From: Lachnospiraceae bacterium
Lineage (GTDB): Bacteria; Bacillota; Clostridia; Lachnospirales; Lachnospiraceae
DNA: 39,732 nucleotides
Assembly (NCBI GenBank): GCA_017434885.1
Contig: JAFSGE010000009.1
Location: 1-39,732 of the forward strand
Direction of reading: 5' to 3'
Position 1 is the first letter of the stretch; the number at the start of each line of letters is the position of its first letter. The translations under genes were made by a program, and so were the position numbers. Of the stretch, positions 8,010-16,383 are shown one piece after another. A model generated the notes under the pieces. The model was not told the origin of the DNA. It searched no databases and saw only the letters and a program-made list of their open reading frames with translations.

Positions 8010-8699
8010 CTACACCTTAAAGCGATACCCCACACCCCAAATCGTTTCAATATATTGAGGCTTCGCGGAATCATACTCAATCTTTTCCCGTATCTTCTTA
8101 ATATGAACGGTAACAGTTGCAATATCACCGATGGAATCCATATCCCAAATTTCCCTAAACAATTCTTCCTTGGTATACACATGGTTTGGATTCTCTGCAA
8201 GGAAAGTAAGCAAGTCAAATTCCTTGCCCGTGAATGCCTTCTCTACACCATCCACCATAACTCTTCTTGCAGTCTTGTCAATACGGATACCGCGAATCTC
8301 GATAATGTCGTTACTCTTCTGAGTGGAACCTACCAGTCTGTCATATCTCGCCATATGGGCTTTCACTCTGGCAACCAGTTCACTGGGACTGAATGGTTTC
8401 GTCATATAATCATCCGCGCCAAGACCCAGTCCTCTGATTTTGTCAATGTCATCCTTCTTGGCAGATACCATAATTATAGGAATGTTCTTTTCTTCTCTGA
8501 TTAACTTACAAATTTCAAACCCATCCATACCGGGCAGCATCAAATCAAGAACAATCAAATCAAATTCCTCTGCAAGGGCAATCTGAAGACCCTCGTCACC
8601 GGTATTGCTGATAACCACCTCAAATCCACTGAGTTCCAAATAATCTTTCTCCAATTCTGCAATTGCTTCTTCATCTTCAATAATTAAAATTCTGCTCAT
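8010..8699 (-). CDS. OmpR/PhoB-family response regulator
   Basis: A 229-residue response regulator. The receiver domain (about 1-120) has the acidic pair in IIEDEE, the phospho-accepting Asp52 in VLDLMLPGMDG and the late Lys in MTKPFSP. The C-terminal winged helix (about 130-229) has FTGKEFDLLTFLAENPN and ends IWGVGYRFKV. It binds DNA after phosphorylation by the histidine kinase encoded just upstream on the same strand (70-base gap). The start ATG follows AAAGGA. Target genes are not evident. In this pair the kinase gene precedes the regulator gene, the less common order. Confidence 0.92.
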   Translation of the reverse strand: MSRILIIEDEEAIAELEKDYLELSGFEVVISNTGDEGLQIALAEEFDLIVLDLMLPGMDGFEICKLIREEKNIPIIMVSAKKDDIDKIRGLGLGADDYMTKPFSPSELVARVKAHMARYDRLVGSTQKSNDIIEIRGIRIDKTARRVMVDGVEKAFTGKEFDLLTFLAENPNHVYTKEELFREIWDMDSIGDIATVTVHIKKIREKIEYDSAKPQYIETIWGVGYRFKV

Positions 8700-8769
8700 A
8701 TCTTTAATATCCTTTCTATTATCATTTTTACATATCTATAATCTGATAGTTACATCTGCTTCTTATACT

Positions 8770-10245
8770 CTACATCACCTGATATTTGCGGATGACAAAG
8801 TGCATACAGGTTCCTTCACCCTCTTTACTTGTAGCCCAGATATAACCGCCATGATCTTCCACAATCTTCTTTACAATGGAAAGTCCGATACCGCTACCGC
8901 CCTGTGCAGAATTACGGGATGCATCCGTGCGGTAAAATCTTTCAAAAATATTCGGCAAGTCTTTGGCCGCAATGCCCTTACCGTTGTCCTCAATTTCCAC
9001 ACGAATGGAATCCAGCTCATCCAAAATACGGATATCAATTTCACCCTTCGGCTTATCCATATACTTTACACTGTTTCCGATAATATTATTTACTACACGC
9101 TTCATCTGCTCAGGATCTGCAATAATCACGGTGTCAGGAGAAACCAGATTGGAATAATCAAGGGAAATTCCCCTGGAATCAAGGTCAAGTCCAACCTCTT
9201 CCACACAGTCTCCGAAATACTCGGATACATTTAATTTATGGAAATGATAAGGAATTCTGTTAGAATCAATTCCCGAATAAACCGTCAGCTCATTAATCAA
9301 CCGATCCATATCATTGGCTTTGTTATAAATGGTCCTAATATATTTATCCATTTTTTCAGGTGTATCGGCCACGCCATCCATAATGCCTTCCACATATCCC
9401 TTAATTGCCGTAATCGGTGTTTTTAAATCGTGGGAGATATTGCTGACCAACTCCTTGTTCTGTTTTTCAGCAAAAATCTTTTCGTCCGCAGATTCTTTTA
9501 GCCGGAGTCGCATGTCCTCATAATTGCGATAAAGCTCTCCGATTTCTCCGTCATTTTTAGCAGAAAGCATGTACTCTAAATTGCCTTCGGCAATATTCTG
9601 CATAGCAATGTTCAACTTATTAATCGGTTCAAACACTCCTCTGCTAATCCACAAGGTAAGAAAAATGCTGGTAAATATCAGTATTACCATAATGGCAACC
9701 GCCATATCAATAAACAGCGTTCTTGAGATAATCGGATTGGCTCTGGTGACAATAAAGAAACTACCTTCGCTTCCGTCAGGAAAATAAAAGTCTTTCTGCC
9801 GCACCAGCTTCTTCATATCATCATAATAAACGCTTCGTGCCATTTGCGAATCAATATTCTCCTCCGCAAATTCAGGCAATTTATCAAAAATATGCTCTCC
9901 AGCTGCCTGATTTCCCGCAAACAGCATTTCTTCCTGCTTACGGATAATAATATAAGAAGAGCGACCTGCAATCTGTTCATTTATTTTTTGCAAAATTGCT
10001 GTATCTTCCATTGCTGCAGGATTTTGTTTCAGTCTCTCGTTTACCTCATAGAAAACTTCATCTGAAATAGCCCGCGATGCCACCGTAGGGTCTATCCACA
10101 CATTCAGATCATCATGAGAAATTCCGTATTCTTCCTGACTGTAAGTTAAATAATTCCCGATTACAAGAAATGCTGTACTGGCAAGCAGACACGGCAACAG
10201 TATAATTGTAAAAAAAGTGATTAATAATCTTGTCTTGAGTTTCAT
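8770..10245 (-). CDS. Sensor histidine kinase
   Basis: A 491-residue membrane kinase. Order: membrane segment near the N terminus (TRLLITFFTIILLPCLLAS), an extracellular sensor region of about 140 residues, a second membrane segment (MAVAIMVILIFTSIFLTLWI), a HAMP linker, the dimerisation domain with His272 in SHDLKTPITAIKGY, then the ATPase with NNIIGN (N box), DNGKGI (G1), IFERFYR (F) and GGSGIGLSIV (G2). The frame extends to an ATG at 10290, but that codon overlaps the promoter's -10. The ATG at 10245 follows AAGGAG at the right distance and is preferred. The signal sensed is unknown. Confidence 0.9.
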   Translation of the reverse strand: MKLKTRLLITFFTIILLPCLLASTAFLVIGNYLTYSQEEYGISHDDLNVWIDPTVASRAISDEVFYEVNERLKQNPAAMEDTAILQKINEQIAGRSSYIIIRKQEEMLFAGNQAAGEHIFDKLPEFAEENIDSQMARSVYYDDMKKLVRQKDFYFPDGSEGSFFIVTRANPIISRTLFIDMAVAIMVILIFTSIFLTLWISRGVFEPINKLNIAMQNIAEGNLEYMLSAKNDGEIGELYRNYEDMRLRLKESADEKIFAEKQNKELVSNISHDLKTPITAIKGYVEGIMDGVADTPEKMDKYIRTIYNKANDMDRLINELTVYSGIDSNRIPYHFHKLNVSEYFGDCVEEVGLDLDSRGISLDYSNLVSPDTVIIADPEQMKRVVNNIIGNSVKYMDKPKGEIDIRILDELDSIRVEIEDNGKGIAAKDLPNIFERFYRTDASRNSAQGGSGIGLSIVKKIVEDHGGYIWATSKEGEGTCMHFVIRKYQVM

Positions 10246-10282
10246 GGCAACTCCTTGTAAAAACTCTTTTTCTGCCTTCTCT

Positions 10283-10294
10283 GTATTCATTATA
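10283..10294 (-). promoter_or_regulatory. Extended -10 promoter of the two-component operon
   Basis: TGG-TATAAT on the minus strand lies about 40 bases upstream of the chosen kinase start. It overlaps the first codon of the longer frame, which argues against that longer start. Confidence 0.5.
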
Positions 10295-10358
10295 CCATAG
10301 ATTTTTGTGGGCGATTATAAAAGAAAAAATGATTCTATAAAAAATTTATAAAAAACTA

Positions 10359-10405
10359 TTGACATACAGTCATAATTTGATATACTAATATCAGTAATAG
10401 TTACT
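10359..10405 (+). promoter_or_regulatory. perR promoter with a palindromic operator candidate
   Basis: TTGACA (10359-10364), 16 bases, TATACT (10381-10386, also TG-extended). Just downstream, AGTAA-TAG-TTACT (10393-10405) is a perfect palindrome at the expected transcription start. It resembles the Fur/PerR 7-1-7 box only partly, so autoregulation is plausible but unproven. Confidence 0.65.
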
Positions 10406-10429
10406 AGTTTTAAATTGTGAGGTGAATAA

Positions 10430-10816
10430 ATGAATTTGAAACACAGCAAACAGAGAGATTGTATTATGGAATTTTTGAGTACACGGAAAGATCATCCGAC
10501 AGCTGACACTGTCTATATGAATGTCCGTCAGACTTTTCCGAATATCAGTCTCGGTACTGTTTATCGAAATCTGACATTACTTGCCGATATCGGTGAAATT
10601 GCCAGAATCCGTGTAGGTGATGGTGTAGACCATTTTGACGCAGATACCTCCCCTCATTACCATTTTATATGTAAAGAGTGCGGCAGTGTCATTGACCTTG
10701 ACATGGAAGATATGGCTTATATCAACGAAACGGCCGGAAAGCATTTCGATGGCTGTATTGAAGGTCATTTCACTTACTTTTACGGAAAGTGCGGTAACTG
10801 TTTTACCAAATCGTAA
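10430..10816 (+). CDS. perR: Fur-family regulator, PerR type
   Basis: A 128-residue Fur-family repressor. The winged helix spans about residues 5-60 (HPTADTVY, NISLGTVYRNLTLL). Structural zinc ligands are present as CKEC and CGNC. Residues aligned to the Bacillus PerR regulatory metal site are all there: the His in DHPTAD, the Asp in HFDAD, both His of SPHYHFIC, and an Asp (not Fur's Glu) in SVIDLDM. Family knowledge says such proteins sense peroxide by metal-catalysed oxidation of the site's His. The next gene, a rubrerythrin on the same strand, is a classic PerR target. The start ATG follows GAGGTGA. Confidence 0.85.
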   Translation: MNLKHSKQRDCIMEFLSTRKDHPTADTVYMNVRQTFPNISLGTVYRNLTLLADIGEIARIRVGDGVDHFDADTSPHYHFICKECGSVIDLDMEDMAYINETAGKHFDGCIEGHFTYFYGKCGNCFTKS

Positions 10817-10902
10817 ACACTTATATATTTTGTGTTTATGCATATTAATAAAGCAATAGCGATTATAAAACTAATTTTAAAAAAGAAAAGGAGATTAAGA
10901 TT

Positions 10903-11442
10903 ATGAAGTATGTATGTCAGGTATGTGGTTATGTTCATGAAGGAGATTCTGCACCGGAGAAGTGCCCTATTTGTGGTGTTCCCGCAGAGAAGTTTACAGC
11001 TCAGTCCGCTGAAAAAACATGGGCTGCAGAGCATGTAGTAGGTGTTGCACAGGGCGCACGTGAAGACATTATTGCTGACCTTCGCGCTAACTTTGAAGGA
11101 GAATGCTCTGAAGTAGGTATGTACCTTGCTATGGCAAGAGTTGCTCACAGAGAAGGTTATCCTGAAATCGGTCTTTACTGGGAAAAGGCAGCTTGGGAAG
11201 AAGCTGAACATGCAGCTAAATTTGCAGAATTACTTGGTGAAGTTGTAACTGACTCCACAAAGAAAAACCTTGAAATGAGAGTAGACGCTGAAAACGGCGC
11301 AACAGCAGGTAAGTTCGACCTTGCTAAGAGAGCTAAGGAACTCAACTTAGACGCTATCCATGACACCGTTCATGAAATGGCTAGAGACGAGGCCCGCCAC
11401 GGAAAAGCTTTTGAAGGACTTCTTAAGAGATACTTTGCGTAG
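10903..11442 (+). CDS. Reverse rubrerythrin (rubredoxin domain first)
   Basis: A 179-residue non-haem iron protein with unusual but known domain order. A rubredoxin domain comes first ([10 protein letters not shown] and CPICGVP, four Cys for one iron), then a ferritin-like four-helix bundle with the di-iron ligand motifs [18 protein letters not shown] and DEARHGKAF. This is the 'reverse rubrerythrin' of anaerobic Clostridia, which reduces peroxide and oxygen using electrons from NADH through partner proteins. It lies 86 bases after perR and is probably co-regulated by it. A strong AGGAG site precedes the ATG, and a long terminator follows. Confidence 0.92.
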   Translation: MKYVCQVCGYVHEGDSAPEKCPICGVPAEKFTAQSAEKTWAAEHVVGVAQGAREDIIADLRANFEGECSEVGMYLAMARVAHREGYPEIGLYWEKAAWEEAEHAAKFAELLGEVVTDSTKKNLEMRVDAENGATAGKFDLAKRAKELNLDAIHDTVHEMARDEARHGKAFEGLLKRYFA

Positions 11443-11449
11443 GCTATGA

Positions 11450-11572
11450 GCCATGCAAAAACGTAATAATAACGCTCCACGAGTTCACTCGTAGGAGCGT
11501 TTGTTATTACGTTTTTATAGGGCGAGCGCCCGACAATGAGAAAACACGCAGTGTTTTCGAATCTGGCATGGC
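11450..11572. repeat. Stacked hairpin array including the rubrerythrin terminator
   Basis: The main hairpin (11457-11516) has arms of about 26 bases: AAAAACGTAATAA, AACGCTCC and ACGAG pair with their complements around a TTCA loop. It ends in TTTTT and is a strong terminator. Two further hairpins follow: GGGCG/CGCCC at 520-531 of 11 kb, and AAAACAC/GTGTTTT at 11541-11557. The whole block is flanked by GCCATGC (11450-11456) and GCATGGC (11566-11572). Three nested or serial hairpins with flanking inverted repeats exceed what a terminator needs. Confidence 0.6.
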
Positions 11573-11588
11573 TTATTATTAATCCTTC

Positions 11589-12251
11589 TTACATTCCATC
11601 TTCTCTGATAATTATTTTGGCTTTTGTATTTTCGTTAAATAAATTCGCAGTCTTTTTCTCTTCCTGCTGTTCATCTATTTTATACTCAAAGAAGCTTTTT
11701 TGTTTCATGGAAGCCAGTTTTTCTTTTTTCCCGGAGGTGTCACTACCATACATTTCATCCAGTTTTATTTCTGTCGACAGGACATTCTCACTCAATTCTT
11801 TTTTGTGTTCTGTATTTTGTTGAATCTGCTCCTTCTGTAACAATGTACCTGCTTCCAGCATTTTTTGTATACCAACAGGTGAAAAAGCCGGTTTTTCTTT
11901 TTGTTCCGCTACTTTTTCATCCTTATCATCATGAATAACTTCTTTAGCCGGATTCTGTATTAAATCGGCTTTCTGCTCCTGTTCTTCTTCGGATTCCTTC
12001 ATTTCTTCTTTCTTTTCCATTTGCAGCATTCTTAATTTCCGATTTAATTCTGCTATCTGCTTCTGGATTTCCTGGCGCTCTTTCACCTTTTCTTCATCAG
12101 ACATTTCAGCATCAGAGGAAAGTCGGTTTAAATTTTGTTGCTTACTTGTAATTTGATTCTGAATACTTTTCGCTTCTGTATCTGTTGAAGATATAACAGG
12201 CGCTGCCATCTTATGATTAACATTATTCACACTTGCTGAACTAATCATCAT
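11589..12251 (-). CDS. FlxA-like coiled-coil protein
   Basis: About 220 residues, highly charged, no membrane segment or signal peptide. Residues about 27-80 (SIQNQITSKQQNLNRL then KQIAELNRKLRMLQ) match the FlxA-like family pattern, a short coiled coil following a 'S-I-x-x-Q-I' start. The rest is Glu/Lys-rich and low complexity. FlxA-like proteins are found with flagellar and surface loci, but their role is not settled, and no flagellar genes are in this window. Two Met codons compete; ATG 12251 lies seven bases after GGAGG, while the ATG at 12257 is too close. Confidence 0.55.
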   Translation of the reverse strand: MMISSASVNNVNHKMAAPVISSTDTEAKSIQNQITSKQQNLNRLSSDAEMSDEEKVKERQEIQKQIAELNRKLRMLQMEKKEEMKESEEEQEQKADLIQNPAKEVIHDDKDEKVAEQKEKPAFSPVGIQKMLEAGTLLQKEQIQQNTEHKKELSENVLSTEIKLDEMYGSDTSGKKEKLASMKQKSFFEYKIDEQQEEKKTANLFNENTKAKIIIREDGM

Positions 12252-12377
12252 ATACATTCCTCCTCTCTATCCTTATTATAAACTATTGTTTATCTGTTGC
12301 ACAACTCAATATTTTAAACTATATAGAGGTTTTTACTATTTTTACGCAGGAACGCTATATTAGTATGTTGTATTAAT

Positions 12378-12386
12378 TGTTATAAT
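12378..12386 (+). promoter_or_regulatory. Extended -10 promoter of the alcohol dehydrogenase gene
   Basis: TGT-TATAAT (TATAAT at 12381-12386), with no good -35, lies about 50 bases upstream of the start codon. Confidence 0.5.
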
Positions 12387-12436
12387 AAAATCGTTAACAA
12401 CAAATACTGTATTTTGTATTGTAGAAGGAGGATTCC

Positions 12437-13618
12437 ATGAATAATTTTCAATTTTACAGCCCTACCGAATTTCTTTTCGGCAAAGACACAGAAAACAGCT
12501 GCGGTGCCTATGTGAAAAAATACGGCGGGACCAAAGTTCTGATTCATTACGGCTCTGCATCCGCAGTGCGTTCCGGCTTAATTGACCGTGTAAAAGATTC
12601 CCTGACACAGGCAGGTATTTCCTATGTACTGCTTGGCGGCGTACAGCCCAATCCCCGTGATACCAAAATCTACGAAGGAATCGAACTGTGCCGCAAGGAA
12701 AATGTAGACTTTATTTTATCTGTTGGTGGTGGCTCCTGTATCGACTCCTCAAAAGGAATTGCTTTGGGTGCCCTCTACGACGGAGATTTTTGGGACTTTT
12801 ACAGCCGTAAGGCAAATGTAACCAAAGCTTTGCCTATCGGAACCATCCTCACCATTGCTGCTGCCGGCAGCGAAGGCTCTGGTGCATCCGTTGTTACCAA
12901 AGAAGAAGGTATGTTAAAAAGAGACGTAGGCTCCGATTTGCTTCGTCCCAAATTTTCTATCTTAAACCCGGCTCTGACCGAAACGCTGCCACCTTATCAG
13001 ACTGCCTGCGGTGCAACTGATATTATGGCACATGTATTTGAACGTTACTTTACCAATACCACAGAAGTAGAAATTACCGACCGCCTCTGCGAAGCCATTC
13101 TCCTTACCATGATAAAGGAAACTCCCAGAGTCATTGCAGACCCCCACAATTATCAGGCAAGAGCCAACATTATGTGGGCAGGTACCGTTGCTCATAATGA
13201 TATTGTCGGCGTAGGCAGGGATCAGGATTGGAACAGCCATGGTATTGAACACGAACTGTCCGGCTTATATGACTGTGCACACGGTGCAGGTCTTGCAGTC
13301 ATCATGCCCGCCTGGATGGAATATGTCTGCGACCACAATGTAATGCGCTTTGCACAAATGGCTACCAGAATTTGGGGTCTCCCCATGAATTTTGAAAATC
13401 CGAAAGAAACCGCGTTACAGGGAATTACTGCTTTCCGTAAATTCCTTCATGAAATTGGTATGCCGATTAACTTTAAAGAGTTGGGTGCTAAGGAAGAAGA
13501 TATTCCCGTATTGGTTGAAAAATTTGGCCTAGGAGACGGTAAAACCGGCGGCTTTATGCCTTTATCTTCCGAAGATGTAGCTAACATTTACCGCATTGCC
13601 GCGAACGTAACTCTTTAG
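12437..13618 (+). CDS. Iron-containing alcohol dehydrogenase (YqhD/butanol dehydrogenase type)
   Basis: A 393-residue group III alcohol dehydrogenase. The cofactor loop is SVGGGSCIDSSKGIA. The four metal ligands fit YqhD almost number for number: Asp195 and His199 in TDIMAHVFERYF, His268 in HGIEHELSG and His282 in DCAHGAG. It reduces aldehydes to alcohols (or the reverse) with NAD(P)H, most likely a fermentative or detoxifying role. The ATG follows AGAAGGAGG. It is transcribed divergently from the FlxA-like gene and appears to be a single-gene unit. Confidence 0.9.
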   Translation: MNNFQFYSPTEFLFGKDTENSCGAYVKKYGGTKVLIHYGSASAVRSGLIDRVKDSLTQAGISYVLLGGVQPNPRDTKIYEGIELCRKENVDFILSVGGGSCIDSSKGIALGALYDGDFWDFYSRKANVTKALPIGTILTIAAAGSEGSGASVVTKEEGMLKRDVGSDLLRPKFSILNPALTETLPPYQTACGATDIMAHVFERYFTNTTEVEITDRLCEAILLTMIKETPRVIADPHNYQARANIMWAGTVAHNDIVGVGRDQDWNSHGIEHELSGLYDCAHGAGLAVIMPAWMEYVCDHNVMRFAQMATRIWGLPMNFENPKETALQGITAFRKFLHEIGMPINFKELGAKEEDIPVLVEKFGLGDGKTGGFMPLSSEDVANIYRIAANVTL

Positions 13619-13620
13619 CA

Positions 13621-13649
13621 TTGACTTTTTGGTACTTTTGGACTATAAT
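13621..13649 (+). promoter_or_regulatory. Sigma-A promoter for the 13732 gene
   Basis: TTGACT (13621-13626), a 17-base spacer and a perfect TATAAT (13644-13649). The leader is about 75 bases. It begins only three bases after the alcohol dehydrogenase stop codon. Confidence 0.75.
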
Positions 13650-13731
13650 GTTGATTATCACTTCCGATGTTTTTAGCAATATTACACAAGACATTTTGAT
13701 GTGAAAAACGAATATAAAAGGAGCGATTACT

Positions 13732-14130
13732 ATGGTTAAGAAAAATGGTGCACAATCAGTTGAAACTATCTCCGGAAGAAAAATTGTTCTTTCTGCCGGT
13801 GTCGGAAAAACAAATGTTGATGAATTAAAATGGCTTACTGAAACCGTATTGTCCGAAGCAAAAGCTTGGAAAGCAACCGGATGGGCTTACATAGCAGACT
13901 GCTCTCAGATGAGTCCTGTTTCTCCTTCTGAAGGCGGAGAACTTGTTACTATGACAAAGAAATTTGTAGATGCAGGCTGTAAGGCTTTTGCCTTTGCAGA
14001 GGGTAACTCCATTATGTTAAAGGTACAGGCTCAGAAAAATACAGAACGTTCTCAGACCGGTGTTGCAGAAGCTCACTTCGCAACTGTTGAAGAAGCACTT
14101 GACTGGTTAAAGAAAGAAGTACATATTTAA
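13732..14130 (+). CDS. Small soluble protein of unknown function (SpoIIAA/STAS-like fold possible)
   Basis: A 132-residue soluble protein with no signal or membrane segment. The pattern of alternating strands and helices (GRKIVLSAGVG, GWAYIADCSQMSP, GCKAFAFAEGNS, ending VEEALDWLKKEVHI) is reminiscent of SpoIIAA-like/STAS domains. I do not recognise a specific family. It has its own strong promoter, a good AAAGGAG site and its own terminator, so it is expressed as a single gene. Confidence 0.7.
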   Translation: MVKKNGAQSVETISGRKIVLSAGVGKTNVDELKWLTETVLSEAKAWKATGWAYIADCSQMSPVSPSEGGELVTMTKKFVDAGCKAFAFAEGNSIMLKVQAQKNTERSQTGVAEAHFATVEEALDWLKKEVHI

Positions 14131-14140
14131 TATTACAATT

Positions 14141-14168
14141 AAGGGATTGCCGTATCAGACAATCCCTT
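14141..14168 (+). terminator. Rho-independent terminator of the 13732 gene
   Basis: A 9-bp stem AAGGGATTG / CAATCCCTT with a 10-base loop, followed by TTCTTTT. Confidence 0.8.
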
Positions 14169-14173
14169 TTCTT

Positions 14174-14848
14174 TTATTCATATCTCTTCAACTTTCTTCT
14201 TGCACAAAAGAACATTATCAGACACCCGGCAGCAATCACTCCGCATGCAATCGAAAAATCAAAAATAACCGGATTAATATACTCACCATTTTTGTATGCA
14301 GGATATTCCATCACCACTTGTATCACAATTCCTATCAGGCAAAGGATAAAAACCAATATACTATACAGCTTGGCATTTTCTAACCGCTCTATCGTTTGGC
14401 TTCTGCTTTCTCTGCGATTCATCACTGCAAATCCATACAACAACAGCCCTATCAAACCTGCAATAAGCGCATATGCCAAAAAATTATACGCATTCTCATT
14501 CATCTCCACTGAATTAGAGAAAACTGCATCTTCATTATCCGGTCTCACCCAAATAGTAATTTCGCCTTCCTCTATTGTATCTATCTGTTTGTGAAAATGC
14601 TTTTCATACTTTTCGCCGTCTTCATACCAGATAAGGTCATAATTGTACCTCGGTTCTTTTACTCCCTGCCGAATTTCCGCAGTTTCTTCCAAGTTACAGA
14701 CTTCACCCGTTGTCTCCATATAATCTTTCACAATGATAGAACTGTGAAACATAGTTCCGCTAAAAAAGAGAAACAAACCGGCAAGCACAAAGCAAAGCCG
14801 ATATGGTTTTTGCAACAAAACCAAAAGACCTCTTATTCCTTTATCCAT
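14174..14848 (-). CDS. Membrane protein with DUF3592-like extracellular segment
   Basis: 224 residues. One membrane segment near the N terminus (LCFVLAGLFLFFSGTMF) is followed by a beta-rich segment (TTGEVCNL through YNYDLIWYEDGEKYEKHF to ITIWVRPDN) and three further membrane segments. The middle segment has the pattern of DUF3592, where a variable polar domain sits between helices. Function is unknown. It ends against the terminator of the convergent gene. Confidence 0.6.
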   Translation of the reverse strand: MDKGIRGLLVLLQKPYRLCFVLAGLFLFFSGTMFHSSIIVKDYMETTGEVCNLEETAEIRQGVKEPRYNYDLIWYEDGEKYEKHFHKQIDTIEEGEITIWVRPDNEDAVFSNSVEMNENAYNFLAYALIAGLIGLLLYGFAVMNRRESRSQTIERLENAKLYSILVFILCLIGIVIQVVMEYPAYKNGEYINPVIFDFSIACGVIAAGCLIMFFCARRKLKRYE

Positions 14849-14881
14849 ACAATAATCCTACCCTGAAATATATCATTATTC

Positions 14882-15703
14882 TTATATTTCTTTCATCATA
14901 TATTTGTATTTATCTGCCTGATATCTTAAAATCTCTTCCACTCTGTCTACGATTTCATTCTCACAAATGTATTCATACTTTCTCAGTTCTTTTATCATTG
15001 CACTTTTGCTTGCAGAGAAGGTAAGATGATTTCCATACAATTCATTTGCAGCGTCCGTCTGCTCGTCAAAATTCCTTGCAAACGGCTTTGCAACGATATC
15101 CTTTCGGCACTGCTCCAAGGATTTACCAATCGGAAAATCGCCCTTTATATCCGCAAACAGGGAAAGTCCCATATCAAAATACGGACAAAGCCGGTAGTAT
15201 TTCTCATCCAAATCATAAATCACGGCTATATTGTTGGTATGTCTGTCTTCGTTCAAGAAAAAAGCATCCATTTCCAACATTTTGGTAAGGTAAATTCCAA
15301 AATCCTTTAATCCCGTATAAGTTGCCACATGGTCAACAGTATATGCAATTCTCTGCTTTGTTTCACTGAAATAAGCCAGTTCTTTGGCAAGACTCATGCC
15401 GGTATGCTGGCGAAACAATTTTTCAAGGGTGATAAGTTCCTCCCTTTCCCCAAGAAAGTTCCTGCTTTTACATCCGCTAAGCTCCTGTCCTTCATAGACA
15501 ATCTTCACCGGTTCATAACACACATGGTTCCCAATGTTGGAAGAACGCAATATCTGTGAAATTACGGTTTCTGCAAGACTCTCATAGCCCATTTGGTCTG
15601 CCTTATACCACCAACCGTTTTCTCTCCATTTCAACTGATTACCCTTAGAGGAGTGGCCTGTTTCCCTATATTGCTGCTGATTTGAAATGACAATCTTTTC
15701 CAC
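14882..15703 (-). CDS. HipA-like protein kinase (toxin-like)
   Basis: A 273-residue protein with a HipA-type kinase core and no HipA N-terminal subdomain. Catalytic-loop sequence NEDRHTNN (Asp153, residues 151-158) corresponds to HipA's N-x-D-R-H; FDMG (Asp177) is the magnesium-binding position. HipA kinases phosphorylate targets such as glutamyl-tRNA synthetase and induce dormancy; shorter forms like this also occur. The start is GTG at 15703 after GGAGGAG. It lies 20 bases downstream of the HTH gene in the same transcript, the order seen in hipBA-type modules. Confidence 0.75.
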   Translation of the reverse strand: MEKIVISNQQQYRETGHSSKGNQLKWRENGWWYKADQMGYESLAETVISQILRSSNIGNHVCYEPVKIVYEGQELSGCKSRNFLGEREELITLEKLFRQHTGMSLAKELAYFSETKQRIAYTVDHVATYTGLKDFGIYLTKMLEMDAFFLNEDRHTNNIAVIYDLDEKYYRLCPYFDMGLSLFADIKGDFPIGKSLEQCRKDIVAKPFARNFDEQTDAANELYGNHLTFSASKSAMIKELRKYEYICENEIVDRVEEILRYQADKYKYMMKEI

Positions 15704-15723
15704 AAAGCTCCTCCTCTTTTTAC

Positions 15724-16311
15724 TTATCCCACAGGCTGATAATCCGGTCTGTAATAAAACAACTTAATCCACTGCTTATCTTCTGCCATGCGTCCCTCTG
15801 TCTTCTCAATAATGGCAAGGGGATCATAGCTACTAAGCCCCAAGTCACGCAGTACACTCTTTAGTTTGTCACGACTGCGGGGAAAACATCTGCTCTCCAG
15901 AAAATATTCAAAATCTTCCCAGTCAGGCTTAGCCTTCACACCAAACGCCCGATGAATAATATCATCTGTCATATTCGCCACTTCGATTCTTTGCTGCATA
16001 AAATCTACCAGAATCACACTGCAAAGCTCATCTTCGCACATATATTCCATGCGAAGTACATAACTCTGTAGTTCACGGGATTTGTGAAACTCACGATTTA
16101 AAATCGCCCATGCTTTGTAAGTACGGTAGATTCTGTCCATGGTATCATCAGGCGTATTCAGATAGGATGACAGCGTCTGCCTCGATACTCCGTATTCTGC
16201 CGCAAGCTTTGTGACGCTCTCGCCGTTATTCCGTCGCTTCTTAATCTCTGCAAGCTGCTCTTTATTGATACTTGGTTTTCTGCCTGCATTTCGTTCATTC
16301 CAAGCTGCCAT
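15724..16311 (-). CDS. HTH protein paired with the HipA-like kinase (antitoxin-like)
   Basis: 195 residues. The N-terminal part (GRKPSINKEQLAEIKKRR then SVTKLAAEYGVSRQTLSSYL) is a resolvase-like helix-turn-helix. The C-terminal part (FLESRCFPRSRDKLK to IIEKTEGRMAEDKQWI) is a conserved segment I have seen associated with HipA-like kinases in Lachnospiraceae. The frame can be read to a TTG at 16365, but that TTG is the -35 box of the promoter. The ATG at 16311 with GCAGGTGA upstream is the real start. The predicted role is DNA-binding repression of the pair, plus possible kinase neutralisation; this is inference from gene order. Confidence 0.7.
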   Translation of the reverse strand: MAAWNERNAGRKPSINKEQLAEIKKRRNNGESVTKLAAEYGVSRQTLSSYLNTPDDTMDRIYRTYKAWAILNREFHKSRELQSYVLRMEYMCEDELCSVILVDFMQQRIEVANMTDDIIHRAFGVKAKPDWEDFEYFLESRCFPRSRDKLKSVLRDLGLSSYDPLAIIEKTEGRMAEDKQWIKLFYYRPDYQPVG

Positions 16312-16336
16312 ACCTATCACCTGCCTTTCTGCCTTT

Positions 16337-16365
16337 ATTATATCGTGGTGAATTTCCAATGTCAA
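16337..16365 (-). promoter_or_regulatory. Consensus sigma-A promoter of the HTH/HipA-like pair
   Basis: On the minus strand a perfect TTGACA (16365-16360), exactly 17 bases, and a perfect TATAAT (16342-16337). It is the strongest promoter by sequence in the window, which suits a tightly repressed toxin-antitoxin unit. Confidence 0.85.
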
Positions 16366-16383
16366 TTAATTAATTTCTTTACA

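Noticed and set aside
12377-12400. TTGTTA ... TTAACAA near the alcohol dehydrogenase promoter as a Rex operator
   Set aside because: The half-sites are separated by 11 bases instead of the usual 4, so it does not fit the Rex consensus.
16311-16365. The longer start of the HTH gene at 16365
   Set aside because: The TTG used would be the first bases of the TTGACA promoter box, so it cannot be in the mRNA.
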